A stretch of 64,000 bases of DNA. It comes from Ischnura elegans (lineage: Eukaryota > Arthropoda > Insecta > Odonata > Coenagrionidae). This document shows, piece by piece, positions 1-9,764 of this stretch. The stretch lies in contig NC_060251.1 of the NCBI RefSeq assembly GCF_921293095.1, positions 100,798,566-100,862,565 on the forward strand, in the 5' to 3' direction. Numbering within the stretch: position 1 is the stretch's first letter; each line of letters begins with the position of its first letter. Below the pieces are notes generated by a model, which was given only the letters and a program-made list of their open reading frames with translations, searched no databases and had not been told where the DNA came from. Both the position numbers and the translations under genes were made by a program.

Positions 1-960
1 GACTTCCATTGCACGCAAAAAATCAATAACCGTTCTAATTTCCACCTTCAGAAAACGGCACTCAGCGTCGCCTTGAATGCAGTATGCACGAATAGCTGCA
101 GGTAATCCCCTGTTAATCCAACAGATTAAATCATCTCTTAAAGCGCCACTAAATATCTTATGATCAATGTCCACTCTTAACGGGTCTTCCAAAATTTTTC
201 CTTCAATAAATGATCTCGATGTAAAAGAGAATTTTTCATCAAAATAATTAAAAACTACGTCCTTTCTCTCATGACATACGTCCTTGACTTTCTCAGCAAC
301 TTCAACTAGAATCCTATTCTCAGCAGAATTTAATCACGTCTCAAAACCACTAGGAAGATTTGTTTTACAAAATAAGCATCGTAAAACAGCAGGTATGATA
401 TGAAATTGATCTTCTCCTTTCTTTAACTTTTCATTAAAAACCGGAATTGAACATAAGACGCTGTTCGGGGGAACAAATTGGTCCATTGCAAGTCTACCTG
501 TGTGAGGGTTCAGTAACAAGGAATAAACTCATTAACTTTCAATTCGTGGAGTTCTTGCAAACGATCAGGAGAGAATGAATTCAAATTACTCTCTTTCGTA
601 GATAGGTGTTCTCCTAGTTTTTCAATCAAAGCATCAATTTTAATGCCATCAAATTGGTCGTCACGGTTTTCGTTACATTTTAATTTAGTGAAAACATTCG
701 CCAGTTTTTCTTCAATAAGAGCGAAACGCTCAGACTGCTCGGGCAATATTTTGTCATGATTAGCAACACGTTCTTTTAGTACATGCAATTCTCGGACACA
801 CTAAGAAATGGTACCTTGAGATTAAAGCAAAGCTCGCTCAATATCATCCCATTTACCTCATTTCTCAACAGCATCAAGTACAACACCAAATGAATCATTA
901 ATCAATTGAGACCTTGAAAAGTTAGTGACATGATCAGGTAGAATCTCAAATTGGCCTTGA
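1..960 (-). pseudogene. Decayed coding region of unknown family, probably TE-derived
   Basis: On the minus strand a reading frame is open from about position 300 to the window edge, over 90 codons, containing the stretch WINRGLPAAIRAYC. Two further broken frames lie upstream at 334-519 (with QFVPPNSVLCSIPVF) and 510-788, a helical, charged segment. They could be parts of one protein split by stops and frameshifts. I do not recognise the family. The position just beyond a gypsy LTR fragment and the decay suggest a mobile-element origin, but a host pseudogene is possible. The leftmost frame continues outside the window. Confidence 0.35.
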
Positions 961-1030
961 TTCTCTAACAGAACTCCCGCTTGGTTAATTGCATCAGATG
1001 ATACACACAACACTGAAACCCTTCCTCGTG

Positions 1031-1160
1031 TGTGGCATTACGTCGTTAAATCTGGTAGATTGTTCACGTAAGCCCAGACATAGGGAAGACTCCAACCGTC
1101 GGTCACAAGCTGGTTCAGGGAAAGACTCCACAAACAAGAAATCAGCACACAAGAAAAAAA
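1031..1160 (-). repeat. Gypsy LTR-end fragment (3' copy), direct repeat of 4041-4174
   Basis: About 130 bases are nearly the same as 4041-4174 in the same orientation; both copies contain the stretch TCGGTCACAAGCTGGTTC. On the minus strand the copy at 4041 ends in ...CCACA a few bases before a TGG primer-binding site, which is how a 5' LTR ends. The copy here directly follows the broken gypsy pol, as a 3' LTR remnant would. Full LTR limits could not be fixed because only the shared part is recognisable. Confidence 0.6.
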
Positions 1161-1950
1161 TTGAACTTGCAGTAAAACCCACAAAGTCCAATGAATCTGG
1201 CCACTTCCTTCAAGTTTCTGGGAACTGGGAATTATTGAATTGGTCTCACTCTCTCTGGATCGACTTGCAAGGTTCCATTTGTGATGAGATGGCCCAGAAA
1301 AGTGAGTGATTCCACACCAAGTTTAACCTTGTCCTCACACACCGTCAGACCTAAACATGAGATACATGGTCTTCAGCAGACTTGGAATGGATACACAAGT
1401 CATCAATATGTGGATAGACACAAGAATATTTCAAATCGCCCAATACTTCATCGATGAGACGAGTGAATATTTGAGGAGAATTTACAAAACCAAATGGCAA
1501 TCTATTATAATGATACACTCCGAACGGCGTCACAAAAGCAGTTAATTTCTTAGAACTCTCAGATAATGGTATTTGACGAAAGGCAGAATTAAGATCAAGA
1601 ACAGTGAAATATTTTGCATCAGCAAGGTATTGAAATGCATGTTCAACAGAAGGCGTTGGAAAACCATCTGATTTTACAACCTTGTTTAACTTACGGTAAT
1701 CAACCACTAGTCTTTCAGATCCATCCTTTTTAGGCACTAGAAAAGCTGGCGAACACTAGTTTGAATTGGAAACCTCAATCACTTTCTTATCGAGTAAAGA
1801 CTGGATGCGTTTCTTCATTAAAGTAGCCTTTGGAGGTGACAACGAATATGCATGAGATCGAATCGGAGTTGAATCTAGCAGTTCAATTTCGTAAGTCAAA
1901 ACAGACGTGACCCCCAATTCGTGAGAAATCACATCTGGAAATTTTGACAA
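1160..1950 (-). pseudogene. pol: Ty3/gypsy reverse transcriptase (broken pol)
   Basis: Minus-strand frames read as a Ty3/gypsy reverse transcriptase. In order: an N-terminal stretch at 1950-1756 (LLDSTPIRSHAYSLSPPK), the core at 1737-1351 with LVVDYRKLNKV, FTVLDLNSAFRQIPL and RLPFGFVNSPQIF, and the connection at about 1300-1160 with FLGHLITNG and RFIGLCGFY. The catalytic box reads HIDD where the family usually has YIDD or YVDD. A TAG at about 1756 and a TAA near 1237 interrupt the frame. RNase H and integrase are absent: pol stops abruptly at the LTR fragment near 1160. In life this enzyme copies element RNA into DNA in cytoplasmic particles; this copy cannot. Confidence 0.85.
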
Positions 1951-1968
1951 TAAGCCCTTGAAATTATC

Positions 1969-3139
1969 TTACAACCTACTTTCAGTAGACAAGAGAACAT
2001 GTGATTCAGACGAGTTACTAACTGGCGCCGATTTAAACGCTTCGCACTTGTCCGTGAAAGAAAAGAGAAATTGCGGGTCATTTTCAAAACTGACATTCGT
2101 CGCTCGAATGATCATGTTTGAATTACAAATGAAATCCACACCGAGTAACACAGGAAACGGAATTTTGGCTAAATAAAACACGTGGTTCCAAGAAAACTTG
2201 CCTATTTGGACCTTGAGAGAGACAGAGGAATTAATATGAAATGGCTGTCCCGACACCGTAATTAAATCGATGCCAACATCCTTACGAATAATCTTTCTCC
2301 GGGAGCATTTCAGAGAAGCTAAGAAATCTTCATCACGCAGGGAAACTGAACACCCAGTATCAATTAAAGCCTGGCATGGCACTGAATGAAGACTAATGGA
2401 TAAAATAGGCAATCGAGTCAAACACTTGTCACGGATGCTCATCAAACTCACGGCAGGCTGAGTAAATCGTCGTCTTTTGCGACACTCGTTCACTTTGTGG
2501 CCAGGTTTATGACAGTAAGAACATTTAATAGGTATCGAAACTTCCCTAGACACACTGGAAGAGACAACAGAAGACGTGTTCCTAGAGATACGATGCAAAG
2601 TGTTGGAATATTCTGCACAGTCCATCAAATGTTTAGAAGCCTGCGTGATAACAGAGTCCAATTCTTCAAACGTGTTGGGATGATTTGAGAACATAATTGC
2701 AGATTTAGTTAATGTATTTAGCCCTTGAATAACGAGTCGCACAATTGAAGACTGAGTAATGCAAACCATACACTTGAATAGCATTACGCACAGAACAAAC
2801 GAAATCGTGAGGCGTCTCGCGAGGAAATTGAAATCTCTTAACTTTCGTGGTGATCAGGCGATCAAACTCTCTGTCACTAACGATTCTAGCCCAAACTCTT
2901 TCTGTGATTTGAGGCCATGAGAGATTAGAGTTTAACATAGACAACCAAAAGTGACGAGAGCTGGCAGGAAGTTTAGATACCACTAGGTACAATAGCGTTG
3001 ACAGAGGAACCAAAGACAAAGTAACAATTTCATTGATTTTTAACATGAAATTAAACCAATTCTCACCGTTTGAGACTTCAAATGACGGAAAATGACTGAG
3101 TAATTGTTTAACAATTATTAACGCTTCAGAAACTGGCAA
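1969..3139 (-). pseudogene. gag: Gypsy gag (capsid, CCHC knuckle) and aspartic protease, frameshifted
   Basis: Two overlapping minus-strand frames (3139-2705 and 2784-1969) together give a gag-protease region. The first is capsid-like (WFNFMLKINEI, FQFPRETPHDFVCSVRNA). The second carries one CCHC knuckle, CSYCHKPGHKVNEC, followed by a basic run and then a retroviral-type protease with the active-site motif ALIDTGCSVS and the later FPVLLGVDF. A frameshift near 2705-2784 separates them, so the copy is inactive unless the overlap is a programmed shift, for which I see no clear slippery site. It lies just upstream of the matching pol frames and downstream of a primer-binding site, the usual LTR-element order. 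Confidence 0.8.
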
Positions 3140-3302
3140 TGTCTGAGAAGCAGAAATTTCGTGAGAGACGTGTGTCTCACTACTTCCTCGTGCGTTGGAC
3201 GAGGTGGAACTACTTCTGAAGAGGATTCCCGTTCATTATTAGAAACTTCACTTAGCCAAATTAGCCTTATTCCTAGCTGGTACTCCGAGGGAGTTGTAGA
3301 AG

Positions 3303-3478
3303 ACTTAGGTCGAGATTGTAAAATACTTAGGTCGAGATTGTAAAAGACTTAGGTCGAGATTGTAAAAGACTTAGGTCGAGATTGTAAAAGACTTAGGTCG
3401 AGATTGTAAAAGACTTAGGTCGAGATTGTAAAAGACTTAGGTCGAGATTGTAAAAGACTTAGGTCGAGATTGTAAAAG
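3303..3478. repeat. Tandem repeat, 8 copies of 22 bp
   Basis: The unit ACTTAGGTCGAGATTGTA plus four bases (AAAG, or AAAT once) repeats eight times with copy starts at 3303, 3325, 3347, 3369, 3391, 3413, 3435 and 3457. Copies are almost identical; the first copy ends AAAT instead of AAAG. The array lies between the gypsy gag start and the primer-binding site, that is in the element's leader. Confidence 0.95.
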
Positions 3479-4014
3479 AATATTCACCATCGGAGTGGGG
3501 GTGATCCAAGGGGGGTGTTCCGAGAATGAAACAGGATACACTTCGGGTAGTGTGAAATCGCACCCGCGAATAAAATCGTTAAAACGAACGCTTACTGGTC
3601 TGGTTGCTCTGCTGGTTAAATAAGTTCTATCGTACGGGTTGTCAGTACCTCCAGGTATTTGAAAAGTGAAGTGAAGAGAAAGAGAGAGGGAGAACGAGAA
3701 ATAAAATTATCTCTCGTTACTAGAAGAATCCAATAGAGCTAAAATAGTGCGAGAATAACAACCTGCTATCCAATCTATCAAGAACATTACGAAAAATACA
3801 AGAAAAAAGACAAATGGCATATGACCACGAGGAAGTGTCGCGAACACTAGTCACGCAATCCCACACGAACCAAAAAGCACTTAATGGAACAAAAAAGAAC
3901 TCACTTTTAAGAGGAGAAACAACCGGAAACTGCAAAAGTGGAGAAATAGTGGAGAAATAGTGGAGAATTGTCACCACTGTCCAGCACTCGGAGACATCGA
4001 CGAGAGGACAGGAA

Positions 4015-4038
4015 ATCGAACCGCGCTCCCTGCTACCA
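4015..4038 (-). other. Primer-binding site of the gypsy element
   Basis: Read on the minus strand the site is TGGTAGCAGGGAGCGCGG, beginning with TGG as expected for pairing with a tRNA 3' CCA end. It lies two bases inside the LTR end. The start matches the initiator-Met type acceptor end used by the copia elements at 56.9 kb, but the rest differs, so the tRNA cannot be named with certainty. Confidence 0.55.
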
Positions 4039-4040
4039 AA

Positions 4041-4174
4041 TATGTGGCATTACGTAGTTAAATCTGGTAGATTGTTTCACGTAAGCCCAGACATAGGGAA
4101 ACTCCAACCGTCGGTCACAAGCTGGTTCAGGGAAAGACTCCACAAACAAGAAATGAGCACACAAGAAAAAAGTT
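4041..4174 (-). repeat. Gypsy 5' LTR end, direct repeat of 1031-1160
   Basis: This is the second copy of the 130-base direct repeat, here next to the primer-binding site, so on the minus strand it is the 3' end of the 5' LTR. The far edge of the LTR is not visible. Confidence 0.55.
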
Positions 4175-4729
4175 GCCAAAAATATTTACGAGTTATTTTC
4201 GTTCAATATCTATTTGAAGTAGAGTATTCAAAATCAGAATTATTACAGAAAACAACGATGATAACTAATGATCCCATAGGAAACAAAATTGCCCCTGTTG
4301 ACTCTCAGCTTCGCCAAGCATCAGGTAATCCCATCCAGGGTAGGAGGGGAGTAACAGCGTTCAGGCCAGAAATTTCCCCTCAATCTTCTGGGTTGGAGAC
4401 ATCAGTCGAATCAGAGGGATATTCATTGGAACACAAGGAGGGGAGAGAAATAGTGGGGTGAGGTGTTGGAGGGAGAGAGAGAGAGAGTTGTGATAGGACT
4501 ATTGTAATACTCAAAACTGCATACTAAGGACTTAGCGCACATTTCCCCTTGCTTGCCAATGAGTAGGTATTCCTCCGCAGTAGTCATAAAATGAAATAAA
4601 GGGTGATACATACTATATATGGCGGACAAAGTCGGTGTCAAAAGAAAGAAAACATATCATATTCCAGCTACTGAAAAGGAGAGGTTTGTAGAACTAAGAC
4701 TAACAAATTGATGCAATGAAATAAAGGGT
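4175..4729. other. No gene recognised
   Basis: The stretch contains a GA-rich run near 4470-4490 and short open frames without recognisable motifs. It may include the rest of the gypsy LTR and the inside of a piggyBac-like remnant whose end is at 4730-4765. Confidence 0.4.
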
Positions 4730-4765
4730 GGGGTGTTCAGAACACCCCGCGCGAGTAACGCCGGG
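4730..4765. repeat. Orphan piggyBac-type terminus with subterminal palindrome
   Basis: GGGGTGTTC-A-GAACACCCC (4730-4748) is a perfect palindrome and the segment ends ...CGCCGGG directly against a TTAA at 4766. The layout matches the right end of the piggyBac element at 37867-40918, which has the same kind of palindrome and ends ...CGCCGGG before TTAA. It is therefore the end of a related element whose other end is missing. Confidence 0.6.
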
Positions 4766-4769
4766 TTAA

Positions 4770-7561
4770 CCCTTTCCAGTCCAAATAATGAATATGCAGC
4801 AAAAAAATTTATTTACTGCACTAAAATGACTTTGAAAGTGTTATATATGTGCAGAGAATCTTTCGTGCGTTCAAATATATATTAATACAAAATTTCAGAC
4901 CTGATTCCAAATGGAATCAGTGGCCTTTTTGAAAGCAATGATTTCCGTTCTAACTGAAGTTTCATTTAAATAGTATACAGGTTTAAAACAACATAAAATT
5001 TGTAAATAATGTACAAATTACATTGTTAAATTATCAATTTATTTAATAAAACAAATTTTTGAACTTCATGTAGATTACATATTACCTTTTACATGAAATA
5101 CAGGGGACAAATATATCATTTTACATGAAAAGTTTTGAAACAGTGTTTTTCGTTGGAGAAGCACAATGGTAAGTTGCATTTCTCGCACTTCACTCGCGTA
5201 TAACTTTTTATGCACAATTTACATCTATTTTTAGTATTTACATGCAAAGGCCAATGATCAATCCTATCGAATCGAACATCGGCCACCGGCCGTGGTGTAA
5301 AAGTTCTTTTCGCCACTCCTTTTCCCTCCACACTCGGTGATGAAGATGGTCTTCCTCTCTTATTAGAGATATTGGGACCAAAGTAGAGTAATGCATGAGC
5401 TACAGATAATTTGAACTCAATCAAGGGCATATATTTTTCTTTCAATTGCTCACAATGTCTGCGGTATAACAGCCAAGCATTTACAACACTGAGGTCGATG
5501 AAGTGAAAAATCACCCTGAGGTAATAACGCTTCCCTTTGAGGTTTGTTCTGTAAAGTTCCAGAAGCATATCTTGTTTATCGACTCCTCCCATATGCTTAT
5601 TGTACGCACGAACAATATTTGGCTGTGGCACGTCTATGTACCTTTTTTCTGCTACAGACCAGCGTCGAACATTTTCCACAGGATGAGCCCCAACAAAGTT
5701 GGAAATTAAATACACTGGTTTATTGTCCAGCCATTTCAAAACAAACGTATTTTCACTTTTCTCAAGTCTATAATCAAAGCTACCCCTCCCTTGTTTTTTC
5801 AACTCCTTGTCACTTTTCAAAGTGCATTGCCCTAGCCTATTTCTACGGATAGTTCCTGCAGCTAAAATACCATCTTTCCTTAGTTGCGAGAATAGTTTAG
5901 GCGAGGAAAACCAGTTATCACAATATAATTTGAAATTTTTGTGCTTAGGGATTTTTTCTGCTAGCCGAATGACAATATCACCACTGATTCCAAGACCAGA
6001 TTCTTTTACATTAGTTTGCTTGCCCAGATAAATTTCAAAATCATACACAAATCCGCTAACCCCTGCACGAGCAAAAACCTTCACTCCCCACTTGTGTGGT
6101 TTGCTTTTCATATACTGCTTCAATGCTGTATGAGCTTTCAAAGGAATCATAAATTCATCCACTGAATTATGCTCTTCCGGTTCCACTTTCAGGAAGTTTT
6201 TCCTTAGAGCATTTAAAAATGGCCGGATTTTGAACAGTTTATCGTAAGCAGGATCATCACGGGACAACATATTGTCATTATTATTAAAATGTAGATTACC
6301 TCGCAAAGTTTTGAATCTATTGCGAGACATGACATCTGCAATTTGACCATATCGCGACTTTTCACTCCAGAACATGGAGTAACTTGGCATTGTGACAATG
6401 CTCATAATCATATGAATTCCTAGGAGCTGATGTATTTCTTTGTCATTAGTGTTTACATTTTGGCATTTTTCCTGCACTGAATAGAGATTAGTTTGCTCTA
6501 CAATATTACTTATCATATCATTATCAACAAAAAGCTTGAAATATGAAAATGGGGTGCTAATTTCATCAGGAGGTGGTGAAAATTGAGAGTCACATGAGGA
6601 ATCAACATAACCTAGGTCTTCATAAGTCCATAATGACCTATTTACTTTTCTCTGCGATTGGTTCATTAGATGCGGATAACGTTGTGCCAAAGGCATGTCA
6701 TCATCATCACTATCATCACTACACTTATTTACTTCAAAAGCAAGTCCGACATCAGGGATGTTCGGAAAACCCTGTACCTCGGTATTCATAACGTCAGGTC
6801 CGACTGCTTCTCTATTCAAAAGCCAATCCGGGTTTTCCTCTGAGATGTCTTCATCATCTGAGATGTCAATATCAGAGATGTCACCTTCTAAAATGTACAC
6901 TATTTCCTTAGTCGTCAATGATGTCGCCATCGTCTGAAATGGAAATGATTCGGTGAAAATAAAATCTATTTTCCAAAATCCCTGTGGCTTTACTAAACAT
7001 AAATACACTGAAAAAACAATTAGACAATTCCGTTCATGAGATATTCAATTAACACGTTCCGTCAATTCTAATTCGTATTTAAAATACCAACTATTTCGTT
7101 GGATCTCAACTAATGAGCTTACTTTCAGTAAAATGATGCTTTGCAAACTCGGTCAAACTTAACACATACATCTGGGCCACTGATTCCAAATGGAATCATG
7201 TTATATTTTATAAAATTACAAAGACATTTCCTCTCGCAGAAGCTTAAAATCTCTTATAATCAATGTCAAACAATGTCGAAAGAGCTCTTAATTTTTATGG
7301 TCAAAATACTGCGCTTACCTCCGTTTTTCATTCATGTAAAACTCCGCCGATGAACTCCGAAGAATACTCACAAGCACATGTGCAGCAATCTTCATCAATA
7401 GCTGAAGATCGTATTTATTCTTGAACGGCGAGTCATAAAACCTGGTGGTGGCACTATGTACTACGGCCGCTAACGCTAAATAGAGTCCGCGGGGGATTTG
7501 AATTGATGCTCGAAGCAGGAAAGCGACGTGATTCCATTTGGACTCACTGGACCGGAAAGGG
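4770..7561 (-). mobile_element. Complete piggyBac transposon
   Basis: The element is bounded by TTAA at 4766-4769 and 7562-7565, the target duplication of this superfamily. The 13-bp terminal inverted repeats are CCCTTTCCAGTCC on the left and CCCTTTCCGGTCC (reverse complement) on the right, one mismatch. Near both ends there are copies of the palindromic stretch GATTCCAAATGGAATC (about 4912 and 7180) and a half copy near 7530, possible transposase-binding sites. The element holds one long minus-strand transposase gene. On its right it interrupts an I-like element; on its left the TTAA is shared with another piggyBac end. Confidence 0.9.
5116..6930 (-). CDS. piggyBac transposase, intact
   Basis: DDE_Tnp_1_7 transposase for cut-and-paste movement at TTAA sites, acting in the nucleus. 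The frame is open for 604 aa from the ATG at 6930; it extends further upstream but with no earlier ATG. The N-terminus is very acidic (repeated D/E near residues 15-35). The three catalytic aspartates expected for the family are visible in SVDEFMIPLKAH (about residue 258), LYCDNWFSSPKL (about 338) and HMGGVDKQDMLL (about 450). The C-terminus has the Cys-rich domain used to bind the element ends (CKLCIKSYT, CEKCNLPLC, CFKTFH). Length matches active relatives and there is no stop or frameshift, so the gene may be functional. Confidence 0.92.
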   Translation of the reverse strand: MATSLTTKEIVYILEGDISDIDISDDEDISEENPDWLLNREAVGPDVMNTEVQGFPNIPDVGLAFEVNKCSDDSDDDDMPLAQRYPHLMNQSQRKVNRSLWTYEDLGYVDSSCDSQFSPPPDEISTPFSYFKLFVDNDMISNIVEQTNLYSVQEKCQNVNTNDKEIHQLLGIHMIMSIVTMPSYSMFWSEKSRYGQIADVMSRNRFKTLRGNLHFNNNDNMLSRDDPAYDKLFKIRPFLNALRKNFLKVEPEEHNSVDEFMIPLKAHTALKQYMKSKPHKWGVKVFARAGVSGFVYDFEIYLGKQTNVKESGLGISGDIVIRLAEKIPKHKNFKLYCDNWFSSPKLFSQLRKDGILAAGTIRRNRLGQCTLKSDKELKKQGRGSFDYRLEKSENTFVLKWLDNKPVYLISNFVGAHPVENVRRWSVAEKRYIDVPQPNIVRAYNKHMGGVDKQDMLLELYRTNLKGKRYYLRVIFHFIDLSVVNAWLLYRRHCEQLKEKYMPLIEFKLSVAHALLYFGPNISNKRGRPSSSPSVEGKGVAKRTFTPRPVADVRFDRIDHWPLHVNTKNRCKLCIKSYTRVKCEKCNLPLCFSNEKHCFKTFHVK

Positions 7562-7565
7562 TTAA

Positions 7566-8430
7566 GGAAATAATGCACCGCCACCCCGACTTCATTCCTT
7601 TTTACACGGACGGATCGAAGTCGGAGCGTGCGTGCGGGTGTGCAGTGGTCTCGTCTCACCATGGAACCCCTAAGGCCAGGCTCAGTCCGCTGTGTGGCGG
7701 CTATACGGCAGAACTGTTCGCCATAAAGATGGCTCTGGATGGTATTAAGAATAGCAAAGCGTCCTTTATGGTCTGCAGCGACTCCATGAGCGCCCTGCAG
7801 GCTATTTCCAGTTTTTCTCCCTGTCACCCAATCGTCCAGGAAATTCAAAATGAACTACTGTCCCTTGATCGGATAAAAGTGAAAATCCGGTTTCTGTGGG
7901 TTCCTGGACATGTGGGCATTGCCTGAAATGAGAGGGCCGACTCGGCCGCGAAGGGAGCCAGCGAGGACGACGTTTCTGCCTCTGTGCTGGTACCACACGA
8001 GGAAGACGTTTCTGCCTCTGTGCTGGTACCACACGAGGATTTGAAGGCGACCATGAAAAAGGTAGCCTTAAAAAAGTGGAAAGAGACTTGGCGCTCTCTG
8101 ACCGGGAATACACTACGTGCAATCAAGCCGGTAATCTCAGCGTGGCCCACGTCTGTCGGGAGGAATCGCAGGGAGGAGGTCGCAATCGCACGATTGAGAA
8201 TTGGGCACTGCTCTCTCACCAACTCATACCTCTTCACTGAAGAGAGAATTCCACCCCTATGTGATGTTTGTGACTCTCCCATTACTGTGAGACATCTCCT
8301 GGTAGTGTGTGAGAAATACCGTTCTGTGCGCAATCGGCTGAACATCGGAGGAGACCTAGGGCACATCCTAGGAGACGACCCTGATAGTGTCAGCCGAGTG
8401 ATAGTTTTTAATAGAGACCGGGCTAATTAA
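7566..8430 (+). pseudogene. I-like non-LTR retrotransposon ORF2, 3' part (RNase H and tail)
   Basis: The frame starts at the piggyBac insertion and reads as the C-terminal part of an I-clade ORF2. RNase H motifs are FYTDGSKSE, YTAELFAIKMAL and VCSDSMSALQ, followed by FLWVPGHVGIA. A TGA at 7924-7926 replaces the glycine codon expected in GIAGNERAD. The continuing frame carries a 36-bp tandem duplication (7969-8004, 8005-8040) that repeats DVSASVLVPHEE, then the tail RRRE(V)-type region GRNRREEV, LRIGHCSLTNSYLF and a CCHC-like group (CDVCDSPITVRHLLVVC). It is a relative of the copies at 22-27 kb and 42-46 kb but distinct from both. Confidence 0.85.
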
Positions 8431-8610
8431 CAGTGTTTAAATTCCAACCTTTTTATATTCTGACTATCCCTTCCTTTTCAAAACTTTTATGAATGGTTAA
8501 ATGTTTTTTTTCTATGTATCATTTAAAATTTTGATTTTATAGATTGTCAGTGGTGCGAATGCCCTTAGTTGTCGAGGCACCCTAAAAAACAAATTACTAC
8601 TACTACTTGG
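8431..8610 (+). other. I-like element 3' UTR and (CTA)n tail
   Basis: AT-rich 3' UTR ending with the 30-nt motif GGTGC...GCACC (8552-8581) and an ACT/CTA-rich tail. The same motif ends five other copies in this window. Confidence 0.7.
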
Positions 8611-8615
8611 CCTGC

Positions 8616-8737
8616 TCGCTGATAGCCTCCTTGATCCGCTGCATCAGCTGAACCTGCTTTTCTATTAACACCTTCAAACCCTTTGTGGACTCCGTATTGG
8701 CCTCCACTGCCATGGCTAGCCTCTCCAAAGACAGAGT
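8616..8737 (-). pseudogene. C-terminal coiled-coil protein fragment, family unknown
   Basis: On the minus strand a frame of about 40 codons reads as an amphipathic helix, with the segments LSLERLAMAVEANTEST and VLIEKQVQLMQRIKEAI. Its stop codon is formed by the (CTA)n tail of the adjoining I-like element, so the fragment was cut by that insertion. Helices like this end many Myb/MADF-type and Harbinger-partner proteins, but that is only a resemblance. Confidence 0.35.
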
Positions 8738-8920
8738 AATAGGCAAATCTTTCTGTATGTTGTATTAGTTGGTGTACGCAACGCGGAATTTTCTTATATA
8801 CTCTTGATCGAAGCTCCCAGCCAATGAGCTGTCTTCTCCGGGTTTCTGCGGCGGTGGTGGTTTCTATACTTTACTGGTGAGTTTTCTTTGAAGTTTCAGT
8901 CCGGGCAATTGCAGGGGTTA

Positions 8921-9300
8921 TTAGGGTAAGGGAATATGGGAGGGGATGAGGGCACATTTAGGAGTTCTGTGGGTAGAGGAGTTAGGAATAGCATAGTCCC
9001 AAAGATTACACAATAGTTTTTCCACTGTTAAAATAATATATCTCTTTGTATGATGAGGTAGAACAAGTTTTCTAACACAGCCTCCTCGAAGAAACAAAAG
9101 GGTGCTCATAGCTTGGTTTCTCCTTCTCTATACCAAAGTGCTTCTACATGGTTCTGTTCCACTGGGCCCCATCGGTTGTGACCGAATCCACGTGAAATTC
9201 TGACTTCTCGAAGAGAATGATACACTCCATTACTAGGTGGTGCAAAATTATGCTTGAAGCACAACCCTGGCATAAGAAGCAAGCCACAGATTGCACTCAC
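8921..9300 (-). pseudogene. Repeat copy (i), possible P-element-like exon
   Basis: A 36-base stretch at 9103-9138 is identical to 14852-14887. On the minus strand both can be read as EKPSYEH followed by SRRL after a short gap. It is a decayed copy of the family described at 14278-14935. Confidence 0.35.
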
Positions 9301-9764
9301 CTTTCCTTGAATGGCTGGTACGTCATAACCGACGTGTGGTCCCCTCTTTCATTCTTCTCGTGCAGTGGAGTCTAATCACCCAAGTAAATTGCTTTTGAAG
9401 TTTCATCTCATCTACAAGAATAAAACCTACTTACCTGTTTTCAGCAAAAATTACTACATACTCCGCAAAAGCGAGCAGATTAATCTTCTCTGTACTTTTG
9501 GCTCAATCAGGTGTACTCCAGTTGGAAAGAGCGCTTTGCGCAGCGTAGGAAAGAAAATACTTGCGCTGAAGATGAAAATCCTTAGAACGGCAGGTCATGA
9601 ATGTCTCTTTGTTGGATTTGACCAGGGACCTGGAGCGCTCCTCCGCCACGACCACCGAGAGACACCCGAGTCGATGGTCGCTTGAATATATCAAGGGGGT
9701 GTCTAAAGGGACCCTTATTAATGTATTTGAAAAGATATTTGATCACCCTTTGACTCGTCGAGGC

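Noticed and set aside
1031..4174. Long-CRISPR-like direct repeats (130-bp pair and the 22-bp array)
   Set aside because: The 22-bp units have no spacers and the 130-bp pair is an LTR remnant; the genome is eukaryotic.
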